Shown in pieces: positions 36,676-49,600 of a DNA stretch of 64,000 nucleotides. Each line of letters starts with the position of its first letter. Position 1 is the stretch's first letter. The stretch comes from Tyto alba (lineage: Eukaryota > Chordata > Aves > Strigiformes > Tytonidae). The translations under genes were made by a program, and so were the position numbers. Location of the stretch: assembly GCF_018691265.1 (NCBI RefSeq), contig NW_024881296.1:7037427-7101426 (forward strand), given 5' to 3'. A model generated the notes under the pieces. That model saw only the letters and a list, made by a program, of their open reading frames with translations. It was not told where the DNA came from and did not search any database.

Positions 36676-37614
36676 AAGATAAGACGTTGCAGATGGCTAT
36701 GACAAGCAACTGAGTAGAAGACAGGGAGATGGATTTGCACAAGTTCTAACTAGTAAGAAGCCGTGATAGACTATCTTCTTTCTCAAAACCTCTGGTAATT
36801 TATGCATTTCTGCTTTCTCATTCTCTTGCTCATTAACATATTTTACAAACAATGTCATAGGTCATGTTTGACAACTGTAACTCTCAGTCTTGTCACCTGA
36901 TATCTGTATTGCTGTCTGCTCTGTTTAGATCATAAACATTGAGAAAAGGCAAGCTCAAAACCTGGATATTATACCTTTTTCAAGTGAGGCAATCAAAATC
37001 ACTAATCATATTTTGAGGATATAAATAGGAATATGAGGAGCTTTCTGTTTCAGTGAGAAGTTGATATTTGAGAGAAAGAGGCATTAATGATGATTTCTTT
37101 TTTTATACTTAGAGAGATAAGGCTGAAAAGAACTTAAACATAAATGCTTTGGTGTTTTTCGTATTTTAGAATAGAAACATAGTTTTAAAAAAATAATTTT
37201 CCTTAGTAATTAGTCACACCATTTTAAAAATGCAAAAAATTTATAAACAAGAACAGCTTTTGCAGATTTTTTCCCAGTTTGGTGGCACTCAGTTAAAACT
37301 CCTCCTACGCATAGACTGAGTGCCATGTATCACACTGATTTGGGATTTTAACATTTTCTTTCTAAAAATGTATATCAAAGAAGATACAAACAATTCATAC
37401 AGCATGCATTTTTCCATCATGACCTATAAAATACACGTTTTTACCTTCAATATAATAGGATCAGCTCATTAGGCTTGTATTCTGTAAACAGCTTGGAAAT
37501 GTATACCAAACAAGCCAGTGAAAATTCATACCCAGAAGCAGATGGTGAGAATAGCAAAGCTAAGCAAAGAGAGGCTTAATTGCAAATTCTATCCAACTAA
37601 GCAAAGAGGTGGTA

Positions 37615-37882
37615 TTATACATTCACAGGCATTTTCTTCAGAAAGGAACCCAATTCATCATCATGCAGGTTGAGGCAGGGGAGGGCACTTCTGTGCCATT
37701 CATCAGGCCAATGACTACTTGGAGAATTGCCACCAATTAAACAGTATTCGTGTACAGTTGGCACCAACTTCATAGTGCTGCATGCTACGTAAAATTTTAT
37801 GGCTTGTTGTCTTGCCAAAAGCAACACATCTAATGCTTTTTCTGTTAAATTAAAAATCAACAAGAGATTTAAAGTTGGCCTT
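37615..37882 (-). other. Candidate alternative last exon of SIPA1L2 (unproven)
   Basis: On the gene strand, about 900 bases past the PDZ exon, a good acceptor (CTTGTCTTCTTGTAG) is followed by an open frame. The two bases left by E5 plus the first A here make Arg, and reading then continues RPTLNLLLIFNLTEKALDV to ...LHDDELGSFLKKMPVNV and a TAA, 88 residues in total. The phase fit and acceptor are seen in the sequence; the role is inference. No canonical AATAAA was noticed soon after the stop, and I do not recognise the peptide. Chance is a real alternative. Confidence 0.2.
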
Positions 37883-38782
37883 CTACAAGAAGACAAGTAA
37901 TTCAATTTACTCTGGTACAGTTCTCATTTAGAATGAGCCAAATTAACAGTGCCTAGACAAGGTATGTAAGAAATAAAGTCACATTATTATAAAGTTTTAG
38001 TATTTCCCTACTTCTTCTTCACCTCATAATATTCAAACATGGAGATAAGAGAAAAAATCATTTTGTGACCAAAAAAAGAACACTGATGAAAGAAAAGTGC
38101 ATTTCATCCTTGAAAACGATGGTACAATCACTATAATAACCTTTATTGAAGCTTTTCCTGAGTGTGTGAGCATTTATTCCATATTCCAGCAAGATTTCTT
38201 TGCTTTAACTGATTATTTCATTGATCTAATTTACTATTTAACATGACTACACTAGATATCTTTAGAAAGCGAGGACTCCAAGACCTGGTACCATATCTGT
38301 CCAGAACCCAGTATGTCATTACTTTTGTTAAAATTTCAACATAAGAAAAAATAAAACAAATCTTTTTCAATAGGCAGGTGTCCAAGGAATGCCGAAGACA
38401 GACAAGGGACAGCTTTCAGAGAATGATTCCTTATTTTTTAAATTTAGTATTAAAGTATAAAACTCTCCTGTGAAAGAAATCACATCAGCTTTCATAACAG
38501 CTCAGTCAGATTGCACTAAAGTTTACTTCTTACTCTTTCAAACCCATATAAAAGTAAATTCCCCATTAAATTTCTTACAGGATCCTGTTTTATCTTCAAT
38601 TACAAGCCAAGAGGGGTTTGGGGGAAAGGATTGCTTTAAGAGATTCAATAATATTATTACCAAACATGGGAGATAATATCCATTTCCTGAGGGCCTCTAA
38701 TAAAAGAGCCATCATTTAAGCAATAGCAGAGGAAATAACACAAACAGATACAAATGTCACATTGAGAACTGTTGCTCATTAC

Positions 38783-39057
38783 CTTCTAGGTGCTCCATCC
38801 TCATGTGGTTGAATAATCACCACTTTTACTGTTACTGATGTACGTAAAAGGTCAATCATTTGTTCATGAGTCAAAGTTGCCACAGCCACTTTACAGATCT
38901 CAACCAGACGGCTCCCCTGCCGTAGGCCTGCCTTCCATGCAAAACCAAAGGGCTCCACATCTGCCACTATCCCTTCAAAGTTCACGTGGAATCCAAGTTG
39001 GCCCAACCCATTCCTCCGAAGGGTCATTTCCGTGGTTTCACATCCTCTGGTCACTAT
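38783..39057 (-). CDS. SIPA1L2: SIPA1L2 exon E5: PDZ domain
   Basis: This exon of 275 bases encodes residues 339-429 plus two bases of Arg430. It starts [17 protein letters not shown] and carries the PDZ carboxylate-binding loop as GQLGFHV (residues 357-363). [24 protein letters not shown] and the HEQMIDLLR helix follow, ending at [17 protein letters not shown] domains bind C-terminal peptides of membrane partners, and in SPAR proteins this domain helps place the GAP at synapses or junctions (family knowledge). The acceptor is TTTTTTAG and the donor is GTAATG. E5 is followed by the largest intron in the window, about 12.2 kb, and joins E6 to read PRRGCSE. Confidence 0.97.
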
Positions 39058-42000
39058 CTAAAAAAGTATCAGACTGTTACACCATTGTTAGGACACTCAC
39101 TTCTTTGGACACACAAACAGATCTGTTTTCAAATGCAACAAAGCCATACATTAAATATCTTTAATAAACTAATATTAATCATTATTTTAACATTTGTGGT
39201 TGAATGAAAGTTTCTGCATAAAATAAAATTAAATGAACAAAACATTTCTTAATGCTAAAAATCTTACATTCCCAGAGCAACCAGCTGACCTGTGTCAAGT
39301 CTCTTCCCTCTTGCCCAACATTAACATAATACCATTTATACCTTATTAAAAATTTAACAGCTGCTTTAGTTTCAAAACACAAAACAAGCAAAATGCTGTC
39401 CTGTCAGTTACTTCATTCTTGTTGGCTGACTGACTGCAGGTGTGCAGGCATTTTTTCTTCAGTATTAGACAGTATTAAACTTGAGATATAACATGAGCCA
39501 AATTGAGTGAAATGTTTCAGTTCTAGCAGCTTTTCTTCCTCAACAACATAGCAGTGAAGATAGTTTTGATTTATTTTGCCCTGTAGACAGATTCCTAATG
39601 ACCACCATCTCCAGATGTGGACGTCACTATGGGAATTTAGAAACAAAAAAAATCACTTTCTTCATATTCAATGAAAAGTAATTCTGTCATTACAGAGAGT
39701 AGCCAAAATCCTTCAAATTCAGGCTTTGCTAAGCAAGCTCATTTCTATGTAACAAGTCCTCAACAGTTTTGCCCAGTAAAAAATAAACATAAAATAGTGT
39801 GTATGCTGGGATATTGTACCAGACTCTGAAGACCAAATACTAGTCCACATTACAAGGTAAGTTTGTGAGTTAACCCTAACATTCCCTTCTGCCAGTGTCA
39901 TAAAACCAGTATGTATTTTAGCTCCATTAGTACCATTAGAACAAAAACTTAACCAGTATGAAACATTATCAAAAATCTTTGTTAATAATGCATATCATTC
40001 AAAGATCTCACACTCTAGCAAGGCAAATATCTGCCCTTTAGAGATGCATATGTCACAGTACAGATCCAGGGATCTTCCCAAGGTCATGCTGCATTAAGAG
40101 CAGTTCCATAGAGCACTTTGTTCCATTAAGATGTTCATATGGTTGCTTTTAGCATGCATTACAGAGATACACACATTACGCAACTTCAGGAATCTAATTT
40201 AAGGTGCTTAAATTAGGACGCTAGTGTCTTGCACAGTCAGTTGTACAGGACAGGTTTTTGCAAAAGCTGTTTTATAGCTTGAGCTATAATTCAGGAGGCT
40301 ATTTTGGAAGAGTCATTTCCCACCTTCATTGTCTACTTGAGCCAGAACCTGGGCAGCCTAGCTCACTAGTTTATTGTGAGCTTCCCAGAGCAGCATGACC
40401 CAACGTAATCCCGGGCTGCATGGCAAGAGAGCGGGACTGTGCATCTAGTGAGATGTTGGCACTGTGACTGAGTAAAGCTGTCACAAAACTGCTCCTTTCA
40501 ATACCTGAGTCAGATACAGTTGACTCAGTGCAGTTCCATGGGAGGTTTAAACTGATCTAAGACCCTATTACCACTACACTGTCCCTTGTACTGCATTAGC
40601 ACTTCTGCACCCATGCAGATAGATCAGAGATGTGATACAACTGAAAATGAGGTTTTTTTTTTTTTTTCAATAGAGTTCCAAAGGGGTGGCAGGGAGGAAA
40701 TTGATGGGACTGTCTCCTTCACTGGCAACTATTCTGAAAGTACGTCTCCATCATCAACAAAGGAACTTAACACATAGCAAATATTAACTTGTAAGTTACT
40801 TTTGTAGCTTCCTTTTTACACTTCCTGTTTAGACAAATCTTTTGTCCAAGTCTCTTATAGAGTCAGGGGTGAGAAGCCTAACTTCTACTCTTTTCCCAGT
40901 CCAATGGCTGGGCTGACTGGAAAAATTCTGAAGCATTTGTGTAACTTATGCTTGCAACTTGGTTGGTGACTGAAAGTCACAGTTTCCAGTACCTTAGTAA
41001 GTTTTAAAGCACTATTGTCTTTACAGAGTATTTCTAACATGGATATCTGTCACTCAGTAGAAAAAATTAGAACTTGCACACGTGAGAACAAGTGCCACAA
41101 AACCACAAGTTACTCTAAGTTTGCTGATCTGAGGGAGCTGATCCATGCTCATGCTTTTAACCTGCAACAAATCAACATAATGAACTACAGTTAGCCCCTG
41201 TTCATTAAGGGCTCATCTTCACTTAGCTGTGAATCACTGGAGAAAGATCTTGCAAGGATCTGATATTCTGAGAATCATTGCTTGGCAAATTTAGGCTACT
41301 TAAACTGTAGTGCTTTGATTTCATAAATCTTCCAGTTATTTCTGAAGATGTAGAGGCTTGAAAGTTAAAACGTGAAAGTAATTTTTGAGACATCCAAAAT
41401 GTACTCTGGAGGTTTTGTTTCCAAAATCGTGTTCTGGGTCTTCCTATCAGAAAAAAAAACAGCTATTTCCTTCATCATTATTCAGCTCTGTTTCTGGCAC
41501 CTTTTAGAAGCTTTGTATTTTAAACAGAACTTTGTTGTGTTTATAACTGTGTATATAGTATTAGAGCTATATGGCATGCTGATAGCACTAAGTTTTAACT
41601 CTATTTTTCCAGCTCTGAGGTTCATCTTCAGTCACAAATAATTTTCAACAAGACTTTCATAATTTCTGAACTAATCGGTGAAAATGAAATTTTCAGCTCT
41701 TTAGTTTCCCTACATGTCTGTCACAAGTTTCTAAAATATATACAATATTTAGTCATTCGGCGAAAAGAAAAACATGCTATTAGTCAGGAGCCCAGCTGAG
41801 GGATGAAATATTATCCATATGAAACTACACAGTAGTCTTCTGGGGTTAAAGACGCCTCTTTATCCTTATGTCATAATTATAGAATACTGCAGAATGAAGG
41901 CACCAGCCAAATTATATGGATTTCCCCAAATTAGAGCACTCAAAATCTCCTCTTCAAGTTAGTCAAATATTCACAAGTTAAAATAGAAAGAAGATAAACA

Positions 42001-44360
42001 TTCCTGACAAAGATTCATCAATTCCCAATGGAAATGATTCCAGGAGATCAAATCCTCCACAAGTATATCCCCTAAAAGGTGACACTGCATGTTACATAGT
42101 AATGTCACACAAAGCATAGTGCTGTTCCACTTCAAAATAGGTCATTTGGCTTACTTGGTTGCTGTTTCACTGAACGTGTGACTGTGCACAAATCAAGAGC
42201 CAACTTCTCTGAATGCACTTAATACAGGTGAAATTAAAAGACAGAAATTTTGTTTACTCAGATTCTTGTCTAAAGGTCCATTCAGGGTTTTCATTTAATC
42301 TCCTATGTCTGCCATTCTCTGTTATCTGAAAGCTCAGAGCAACTGCTTTTTCTGCCTTCGAACACATCCTGACAAGTTAATCTATAGTTTGCTTTTGCTG
42401 CTCTTTCTACTTTATATCACAAGATATTTTCCCCAACAAATACAGATCTGACTCTAGATTGACAAATCTCAGCTCTTTTTTCAGTCCTGAACTGATTCTT
42501 TTGGTTCAAACCAAAATTAGTCTCAGCTCTTAATATCTTTGCTTTATCTGAATGACTTAAACCCAGGCAATAAAATGTAGTTATTTCTTTGACAATCTCA
42601 TTTAGTAACTGCAACATTTTATTCACTGGTTTTAAGAAATGTTTCTACTAGTGACTGAAAAGGGTTAATCAACTGGTCACTGAAGTTTGATATTATGTCA
42701 CAGTTTGAGATTTTGTCTTTAGCATCTGCTGGCACATGTGGTTGTTAACTTTCACTGTGTTCTGAGTCACTTAAAAGGTTGTTGAAGGATGCATATGAAG
42801 TCTGGAATCAGAGTTTTAAATACTTTTTAGTGGTTGTAATGGTCTCCTCTGAGCTTCTACATCAAAATGTATATAAGGACTACTTAGAAAGCATTCAATA
42901 TCATAAACCAACTAGGGGATAACATCAATAGGCAGCTTTCAAAAGAGAAGAAGCAGCAGAGAAAAAGAAGAAAAATATGAGGTAAGAAACATGGATGAAA
43001 AAAGTTTTAAAACAAGTAAAGACAGCTAATTCTTTTAAGTAATGTGAAAGTTGGATAGGTGGCAGTGAAAGACAGAAGGCAGACAACGTTAATTGGAATA
43101 GATACTTGAAGCTAACGTTTGGGTTAACTTGACAGTAACTGATGATAACTTTTTGAGGCTGAAAGCCAATTTGTCATTATTTAACCCTAAATCTGACCAT
43201 AAAAAAGAGTAAGTATTCAGGCAAATACAGATAACCATTTGATTTTGTGGTTTTAATTACTGAATTTTAAGGATCCATCCACAGCAGCTGGAATATTTCC
43301 ATGTTCTGTGAAACCGAAGAAGTGAAAGACAGCAAAAGAAATTGTCATTGATGACAGAAGTTTTCACTGGAACTTTGAATCTTGCCTTCTATCTGTGTTA
43401 AGCAATTTATATTGTTCATTTAGCAATACTTACTAGAAATGAACTACCTGTACACTATTTTTCAGATGAGAAATATCTGCCTAAGGAAAGTGAAACTGAA
43501 GACCTCAGTGAAAAGGATAACATAATAGTGGCAAGAAGAGTTTAAAGACATTCATCTGTCGAAACATTAATTGTGCTTTGGAAGAAAAAGGTTATTATTT
43601 AGAGCATGATACTGAGCAAAGCTAAATGTGACTACAGAGGCCCTAAAACATCAGCTGCAATCCAACTGTTCCAGTGTAAAAATGGTAAGCATAACGATTT
43701 CAGTACTGGGCTTTCTAATATAAACAAAATTGAGACCATCCAGATCTCTTGAATTACTATCAAATGGTGAATGAAGTAGATGCATGAGCATTTTTACCCT
43801 GAAGCTCCTGTCAGTTCATTTGTACTGACTGAATTAGCTACAGGACAGTTGTGCTAACAGGGTCATCTAGGATCTGAAAACCTTTACCCAGTCAGCTGTA
43901 ATAATTGGTCTAGTTTTCTTTACTTCCTGCAGTTGCTCAGTATAGAGGAACAAATCAGCAGAATCACTTATACAAATTTTTCTGCTAAAATTCACATGGG
44001 CTAATATAAAAAGTCCAAGTGATAAATTTTACACATTAAGGTTTTGTATCTACCTGCAAATGTATGACTAGAGGAGAGACTACAGCAAAAGGAGACAAAA
44101 GCTTAGTCTTTCAATCCTGATTTCAGCACCAAAACAATCCATGGCCTTGGGCAAAGCTATCAGATTCCTCAGGCCTGAAAATGGGTTGATAGCACTTATC
44201 TCATATGCTGTTGTGAGGATTATTGTCTGTAATGCTCTCTGAAGAGTGAAAACACTCCTGAAGTATAAACATAGGACATCTATAATTGTATCTCAAAGGA
44301 GATGTAGACAAGTAAATCTTTATAAAAAGTTTGGAATTCCAGTTTAGAAACTGTACTTAC
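39058..44360 (-). other. SIPA1L2 intron between E4 and E5
   Basis: This intron of about 5.3 kb is mostly unique. A more GC-rich patch around 40,340-40,530 may be an old dispersed repeat but I cannot name it. No exon or RNA gene is recognised. Confidence 0.65.
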
Positions 44361-44937
44361 TTCAAGTCTTTGAACAATTTCTCTGATGTCTTCAGTACAA
44401 TTATCTGCTGCAGACAGAAGAATACATTCTCCTCTTTCATAAAATATTTTGATGCTCATTAATCCAGACGTCCATCCAATAACATCTCTGCAGGAGCAGT
44501 TAAACACAACGTTTTTTGATTCCTTTTCAATCAACATGATAAACTCATTGGAGATTCCAAGGAGACACTCAATGTCAGCAGACTGGCCAAAATCTCGTGC
44601 AATCACATTCCACATAATCGCTCCAACACTGAATAGATGTGCATCTTTCCTTGGTTTCACTTTTTCCTTTTTTTTTGCTCCTAAAGTAATAAAGCTAAAC
44701 TTTGCGGAAGTATCCACTGTAGCTGTGGTAACAAAATTTTCTGCCAGATCTTTCAAGTATTCTTGACGTGTCCTTGTGGCCATGGCTCGAAATTTTTCTG
44801 ACTTATGTGCTGCATTTTCAGCATTAATAACTTTGGCTAAAAGGAAGTCCCTAAAGACTGCTGATTTGGGGAAAGTCACTCCTTTGGGAATGGGTGGACC
44901 GAATGGAGGTACATCCTTTGATCGTGAAACACCAACA
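44361..44937 (-). CDS. SIPA1L2: SIPA1L2 exon E4: end of RapGAP domain and SIPA1-family middle region
   Basis: This is the largest exon here, 577 bases, encoding residues 147-338. It begins [19 protein letters not shown] and continues through [22 protein letters not shown], which closes the RapGAP region. A basic stretch ([12 protein letters not shown]) follows, and then the conserved block [19 protein letters not shown] and [18 protein letters not shown] found between GAP and PDZ domains in SIPA1 proteins. The C-terminal part includes [12 protein letters not shown] and a run up to EIVQRLE. The acceptor is TTTCCAG and the donor is GTAAGT. The frame stays open upstream of the acceptor into intron, but the splice site and family alignment fix the border. 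Confidence 0.97.
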
Positions 44938-46450
44938 CTGGAAATAGAAAGAAAAAAACACAGTGGTTGATTCCTAAAAAAAAAAATCAGATGATAAGCA
45001 GAACTGTGATCTGTGCAGTCCATTTACGCAGGTAGGTTCAACTTTGACACGTCAATTTTCAGAGATTTTAGACACAAAGAAACTGATCAGCTTATCTGTT
45101 TTAAAATGGCTTTTTTCTTTTAAATATATAAAAGACATTATGAATGTATCTTACTAACACAAAAAATATCAAGGATGACTTCTTAGGGTGTCACTGTCTC
45201 CTTTAATTAAATAAATATAAATATGGTTTGCGAGATGTATTTTTAAAAATTATTTTCTTTATGTAAGTCTGACTATCATTTTCAGCTGACACTCAGCTGC
45301 ATGATCTTAAAACTAAAAAATATATAAATAGAAACAGAATTTATTAAAATCCTTCGGACATATTGCTACAATGAAGTGTGAAGACAAAGAAACTGGTGTC
45401 AAATGTGTCCATAATGGGAGCATTCTGCACCTGTTTAAGTTGCCTGCTCTATGCTCATAAAATTAAAAAATACCTGTCATTCTTGATATGGACAGCTCAC
45501 AGCAAGATGTAAAAGAAACACAAATATTTTCTCATTGATACAATTATACCTACAACTGATATCTACATAATGTATTTCAACTGAAAAAGGATTTCAAAAT
45601 ACTGTGCAAACTATGTACAACTACTACTAGTTTGACTGAAATGCAGTCACATTTGGGATGACAGACAGACATCATTTAGTAATAAGAAAAACGTAACTTA
45701 TGAAATGTCATGTATCATTAAACACAAAAGAGCTACTGAAACAAAATCGAGTTCTAAGAGATAGCTTAAATTCTAAAATACAGCAATATGACCCGATCTC
45801 ATAATGTATTTCAATTTGATTCTAACCAATGAATTAATAACATTTATACATGCTAAATCTATGCTATTATGATTCAGGTCCTTATCATTATTTGCACAAT
45901 TCCCAATCAGTTCAGAACTATGCTTCCACCCTGGTTATCTTGCTAGAATTCAGGATGCAGTAATTTAAATGTGAGAACTAAGGTCATGTGAAATTTTAAA
46001 TGCTTTTATACTCTCCAAAAGTCCTCATTCATGTGCTTAAAGGCCATGACTCATCCCAGTAACATACTGTCATACTCAGGGATTTATACAGGCTAATAGC
46101 CTTCCAAAATACTTTATTTTAAATCACTTTTTTTGAAAAAGGAAATGTGCAATACAAATTCTAAATTAATTTCTATTGTTATGTCTGCAAATCTTATTTT
46201 CACTAACTTGTTATATTCTCATTTTGTGCCTATAAATCAGCAACAGAGTCCTGCACATACCCACTTAAGTCTACAAACTGTCCTCCATGACTCTAGATGT
46301 GTGTGAGGGAGACATTGGGGTTTCAAACTCAAAGAAATTGTAGCAGAAGTTTTAAAATTGTATACATAATATCTCTAGGAAATACAAAACTGTTAGAAGA
46401 GGCAGTTCCATTGTAGTCTTAACAACAAATAGTTATAAGGCTCTACTCAC
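44938..46450 (-). other. SIPA1L2 intron between E3 and E4
   Basis: This intron of about 1.5 kb is AT-rich with nothing recognisable beyond the splice sites. Confidence 0.8.
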
Positions 46451-46608
46451 CTATAGCACACATTTTCAGTGCAAGGATTATGCACTTTGACTATGACAAA
46501 TACATGTTGAAAGTGGGAACGAATATTTTTTGGAGTAAAAGGAAGTGCTCCTGGCTCTTGGAAGACAATGGTAACTATGTCATTTCCTATATGCCTTTTC
46601 CTTAGCAG
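46451..46608 (-). CDS. SIPA1L2: SIPA1L2 exon E3: RapGAP catalytic segment with Asn thumb
   Basis: This exon of 158 bases encodes residues 94-145 ([20 protein letters not shown], ending TENVCY) plus two bases of Ser146. RHIGNDIV is the catalytic motif of RapGAPs. Its Asn, which replaces the arginine finger of Ras GAPs by inserting a side chain into the Rap nucleotide pocket (established for Rap1GAP), is residue 102, codon 46,584-46,582. The following [12 protein letters not shown] strand also matches the domain. Borders are CTAG acceptor and GTGAGT donor. Skipping this exon would remove the catalytic residue and shift the frame. The intact motif suggests an active GAP. Confidence 0.96.
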
Positions 46609-49600
46609 CTAGACAAGAAACATGCATTGAAAAATTAGTTATAAAAAAAAAATAATCACAATTTCTTAATTTTAGAAAAAAACCCAAACAAACAAACAAA
46701 CAAAAAACAAAACCAAACCAAAATAAATGAAGCTTAATTTTTCAGAAATAACTCTTAATTAATCATATTCCCGATAGTTATAAATAAAAGATACCAGACT
46801 GAACTGCAAAAAAGATAGGGAAAGGAAACTGAGCTAAGTTCATAAAAATACTAGTGAGTTCTCTTGAATCCCCACACTGGTTCTGCAAAGTTTCTGCTTA
46901 TTTCTCTCTTATTCTATGAGAAAAATATATTTCTCTTACTTTAGCACATCACTTCAGTAACAGAAAAATGTTATATCACTTGACATTTCTCACTATCCAG
47001 AGAACTCTACATCAGTTCCCTCTTTATAGTGTAATATTTGCTTCTATGTGAAAAATATAATATTGCTTTTCTTTCTCAATAAACCTTCCTTTCCCATGTT
47101 GCATTTTTATTAAATGTTGCCCTTAATATTATGATCTAATTTTTTTTAAAAAACAGGTTATCATGAGTACTCATCACCAATTTTAACAGCTGCATAATTG
47201 AGGAACAGAGTTAAGACTCATGGAGAAACAATAGCTATCAGGAACTCATTAATTACTCTTGTAAATGGTAGCTTTCATCATCAAAATACAATTAAGGACT
47301 AATTTAAAGTACTAAATCATTGTTACTGGCTAAAACTTAATAAAAACTACAAAATATGTCCGGCAATAAAGGACCACTTCTCTGTCTCCCACTCAGAAAA
47401 ACCCAAAACAACACAGTAAAATGATGTTCTTAAATACCTTTGCTTATAAAACATCCATGTATATTACCAGATGGAAAAAAGTAGTCTAGCATGTGCTACA
47501 TTTAAGTCTGCCAAAGACCTTGCACTGAAAACTAACAGCATACAGACACTTAAAGCTTTACCTTAGCTCGTGTCTACCTAAAAATGGTATAATAATAAAT
47601 GTATTTGAAAACTTTGAGAGAACAAGTAAAAATTTCTCTATTGAGCTGATTTTACAGAACATTTCTAATAAAAGAGTATTTGCTTGTATTTTCTCAGTTC
47701 CATTAAAAGTTAGAATTTCAGCTACCAACAAAATAAGCAAAGTTGCACATGCTAAAGCCTAAACCCCATAAATACGTATCATTATATGTCTTAAAATAAC
47801 ACCAAGGATGCTATTCTAAAGGTAGTAAGAAGGTCCAAAGCCACATTTTTAAAGCACTCAGTATATCTGTATTACTTTAAATATAATAGAAGTCCCAAAT
47901 GCAGATTAAAGAAATAAGACTTCTGATGAAACTTTAAAATGGATATAAAATCAGAAAATAATATTTGGTATAAGTCATGTGGCTCATGAAGTTTTCAGGT
48001 TTTTAAGACTAACATCAAAATAACTGGCTATTTGAGCAATTTAAGATATACATCCTGTTGCATACAAATTACAGTGGAAGTACACTACGTGGAACTGATC
48101 ACAGAATTAAGTGTGTCAGGTATACTTTAATTTGCTGAGCTAGTGAACCATACAATTAGATTGTAGTAGTGAAGCACATGTTCATGTTTAGAGGTTATTA
48201 TTATCTCACAGGTTGGAATTTATACTGCAGTCCAATTTGTAAGAAATCTCCCAATTATGAGGTACAAGGTGATTAATTTCTGCCTTTGTTATATAACTAA
48301 CTGCCCTATTACTCTTTCTCGCTATAGTGGTTCATGCCTATGCCTATATGTTTCCATAGAAGAAAATTACAAAAAGTGGAAAGCAACAGCCTGTTTAAAG
48401 TTCATTTTATTTCTCAAGACAATCACCATTTTCAATAATATTTTCTGCTTTTGTAGACCTCCTTAGGAGGTTCTGCTTGCTATCATAGGTTGCTTAAACA
48501 AGAAAAGCAGTCACTTAATAAGAGGTAAGTTTTAGAAATGTTTGAAATTTTACTAGCAAAAATAGTCTTTTCAAAATTATGACAGTTCACATATCCTATT
48601 CCTAAACTATTTTTCAAGAGCTTAAACCCCTAAGAGGCACAAAAGTAGGAAGTAGGAAGTCATGTCATCATTTTTTAAGAACCTTACCAATCTTGCAGAG
48701 ATCTTAGTGACTTCTTCAACGTTTTAAAATAAAATCAGTGTAACGCTGTTATAAATAACTGTCATGCAAAAGTGGTTGGTGAACTTCAACACAATGCAAA
48801 GGCAAAGCACAGTCATGGCTGTGCAGAGAATATCATAATGCAAAGAAGTTGGAAAGGGGAGAGAAGTAAACTGAGGTGATCTGGAAGATGGAAAGAAGTG
48901 CTCTGGATAGGATAAAGGAATAGGAAAAGAATAACGTATCAAGTGGAGAAGAAGGAGGGAACACATACTTCCCTGGGAAATGTGAGGTAAGGATAGCATA
49001 CTGAAAATGAAAAAGGAATTGAAGGAAACCGGAACTAAGCAAAAAGATTTCTACCCTTTTCTAGTTTCCATTCTATAACCTAGATTTTCCTCCCAACTTC
49101 TACTTCCTTGGTTTTTTTTTCAGGTTCTCAGTTTCCCCTTCCTCTCCCATTTTGAGGTCTGCTCAGGTTTGGGGGTTTTGGGGGTTGTTGTATTGCTATT
49201 TTTTTTTTAATCTGCCTTTCTACCATACTCTGAAGAGTCTCATGCCAATGCAGGGCACAATAAGAACTCTTAACAAGGTGCACAGATCACAGAGAATTAC
49301 TTATAGTAAGGAAACATCAAACACAACTTGACATCATTCTATTATCAATCTAAATTGGCATAATAGAATTTGAAAATGAACCCAATGAAGTACAATAGGC
49401 AGCCAAAAGGAAATCACTGAAGTTTTATGTAAGTACAGAAGACACGCAAAGAGGAGTCCAGTTAGGAAAATATGTTAGAAAAGCAGAATCCATTAGATTA
49501 AAATTATTTATACCAAATAATAGTTACTATATTAATTTTGAGATTGTAATTACTCAATTCTTAGTTTGCAGATATGCATCTCTGAAGAAAAGTACTGTCT

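Larger units (their letters stand above)
26574..38782 (-). other. SIPA1L2 intron between E5 and E6 (largest, about 12.2 kb)
   Basis: The largest intron in the window separates the PDZ exon from the Ser-rich tail. It holds two plus-strand CR1 fragments, an (AAAC)n run near 32,244-32,262, and two exon-like segments on the gene strand (27,488-27,685 and 37,615-37,882) listed separately as candidates. The remainder is AT-rich intron with no recognised family. Confidence 0.7.

Noticed and set aside
38838..39164. Plus-strand open frame of 108 codons
   Set aside because: Antisense to the PDZ exon E5; openness follows from the conserved sense coding sequence.
44449..44766. Plus-strand open frame of 105 codons
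   Set aside because: It is the antisense shadow of SIPA1L2 exon E4 and has no family resemblance.
44280..45023. 247-codon minus-strand frame with an ATG near 45,023 as an intronless gene
   Set aside because: The ATG lies upstream of a proper 3' splice site; the protein matches SIPA1L2 only from 44,937 down to 44,361.
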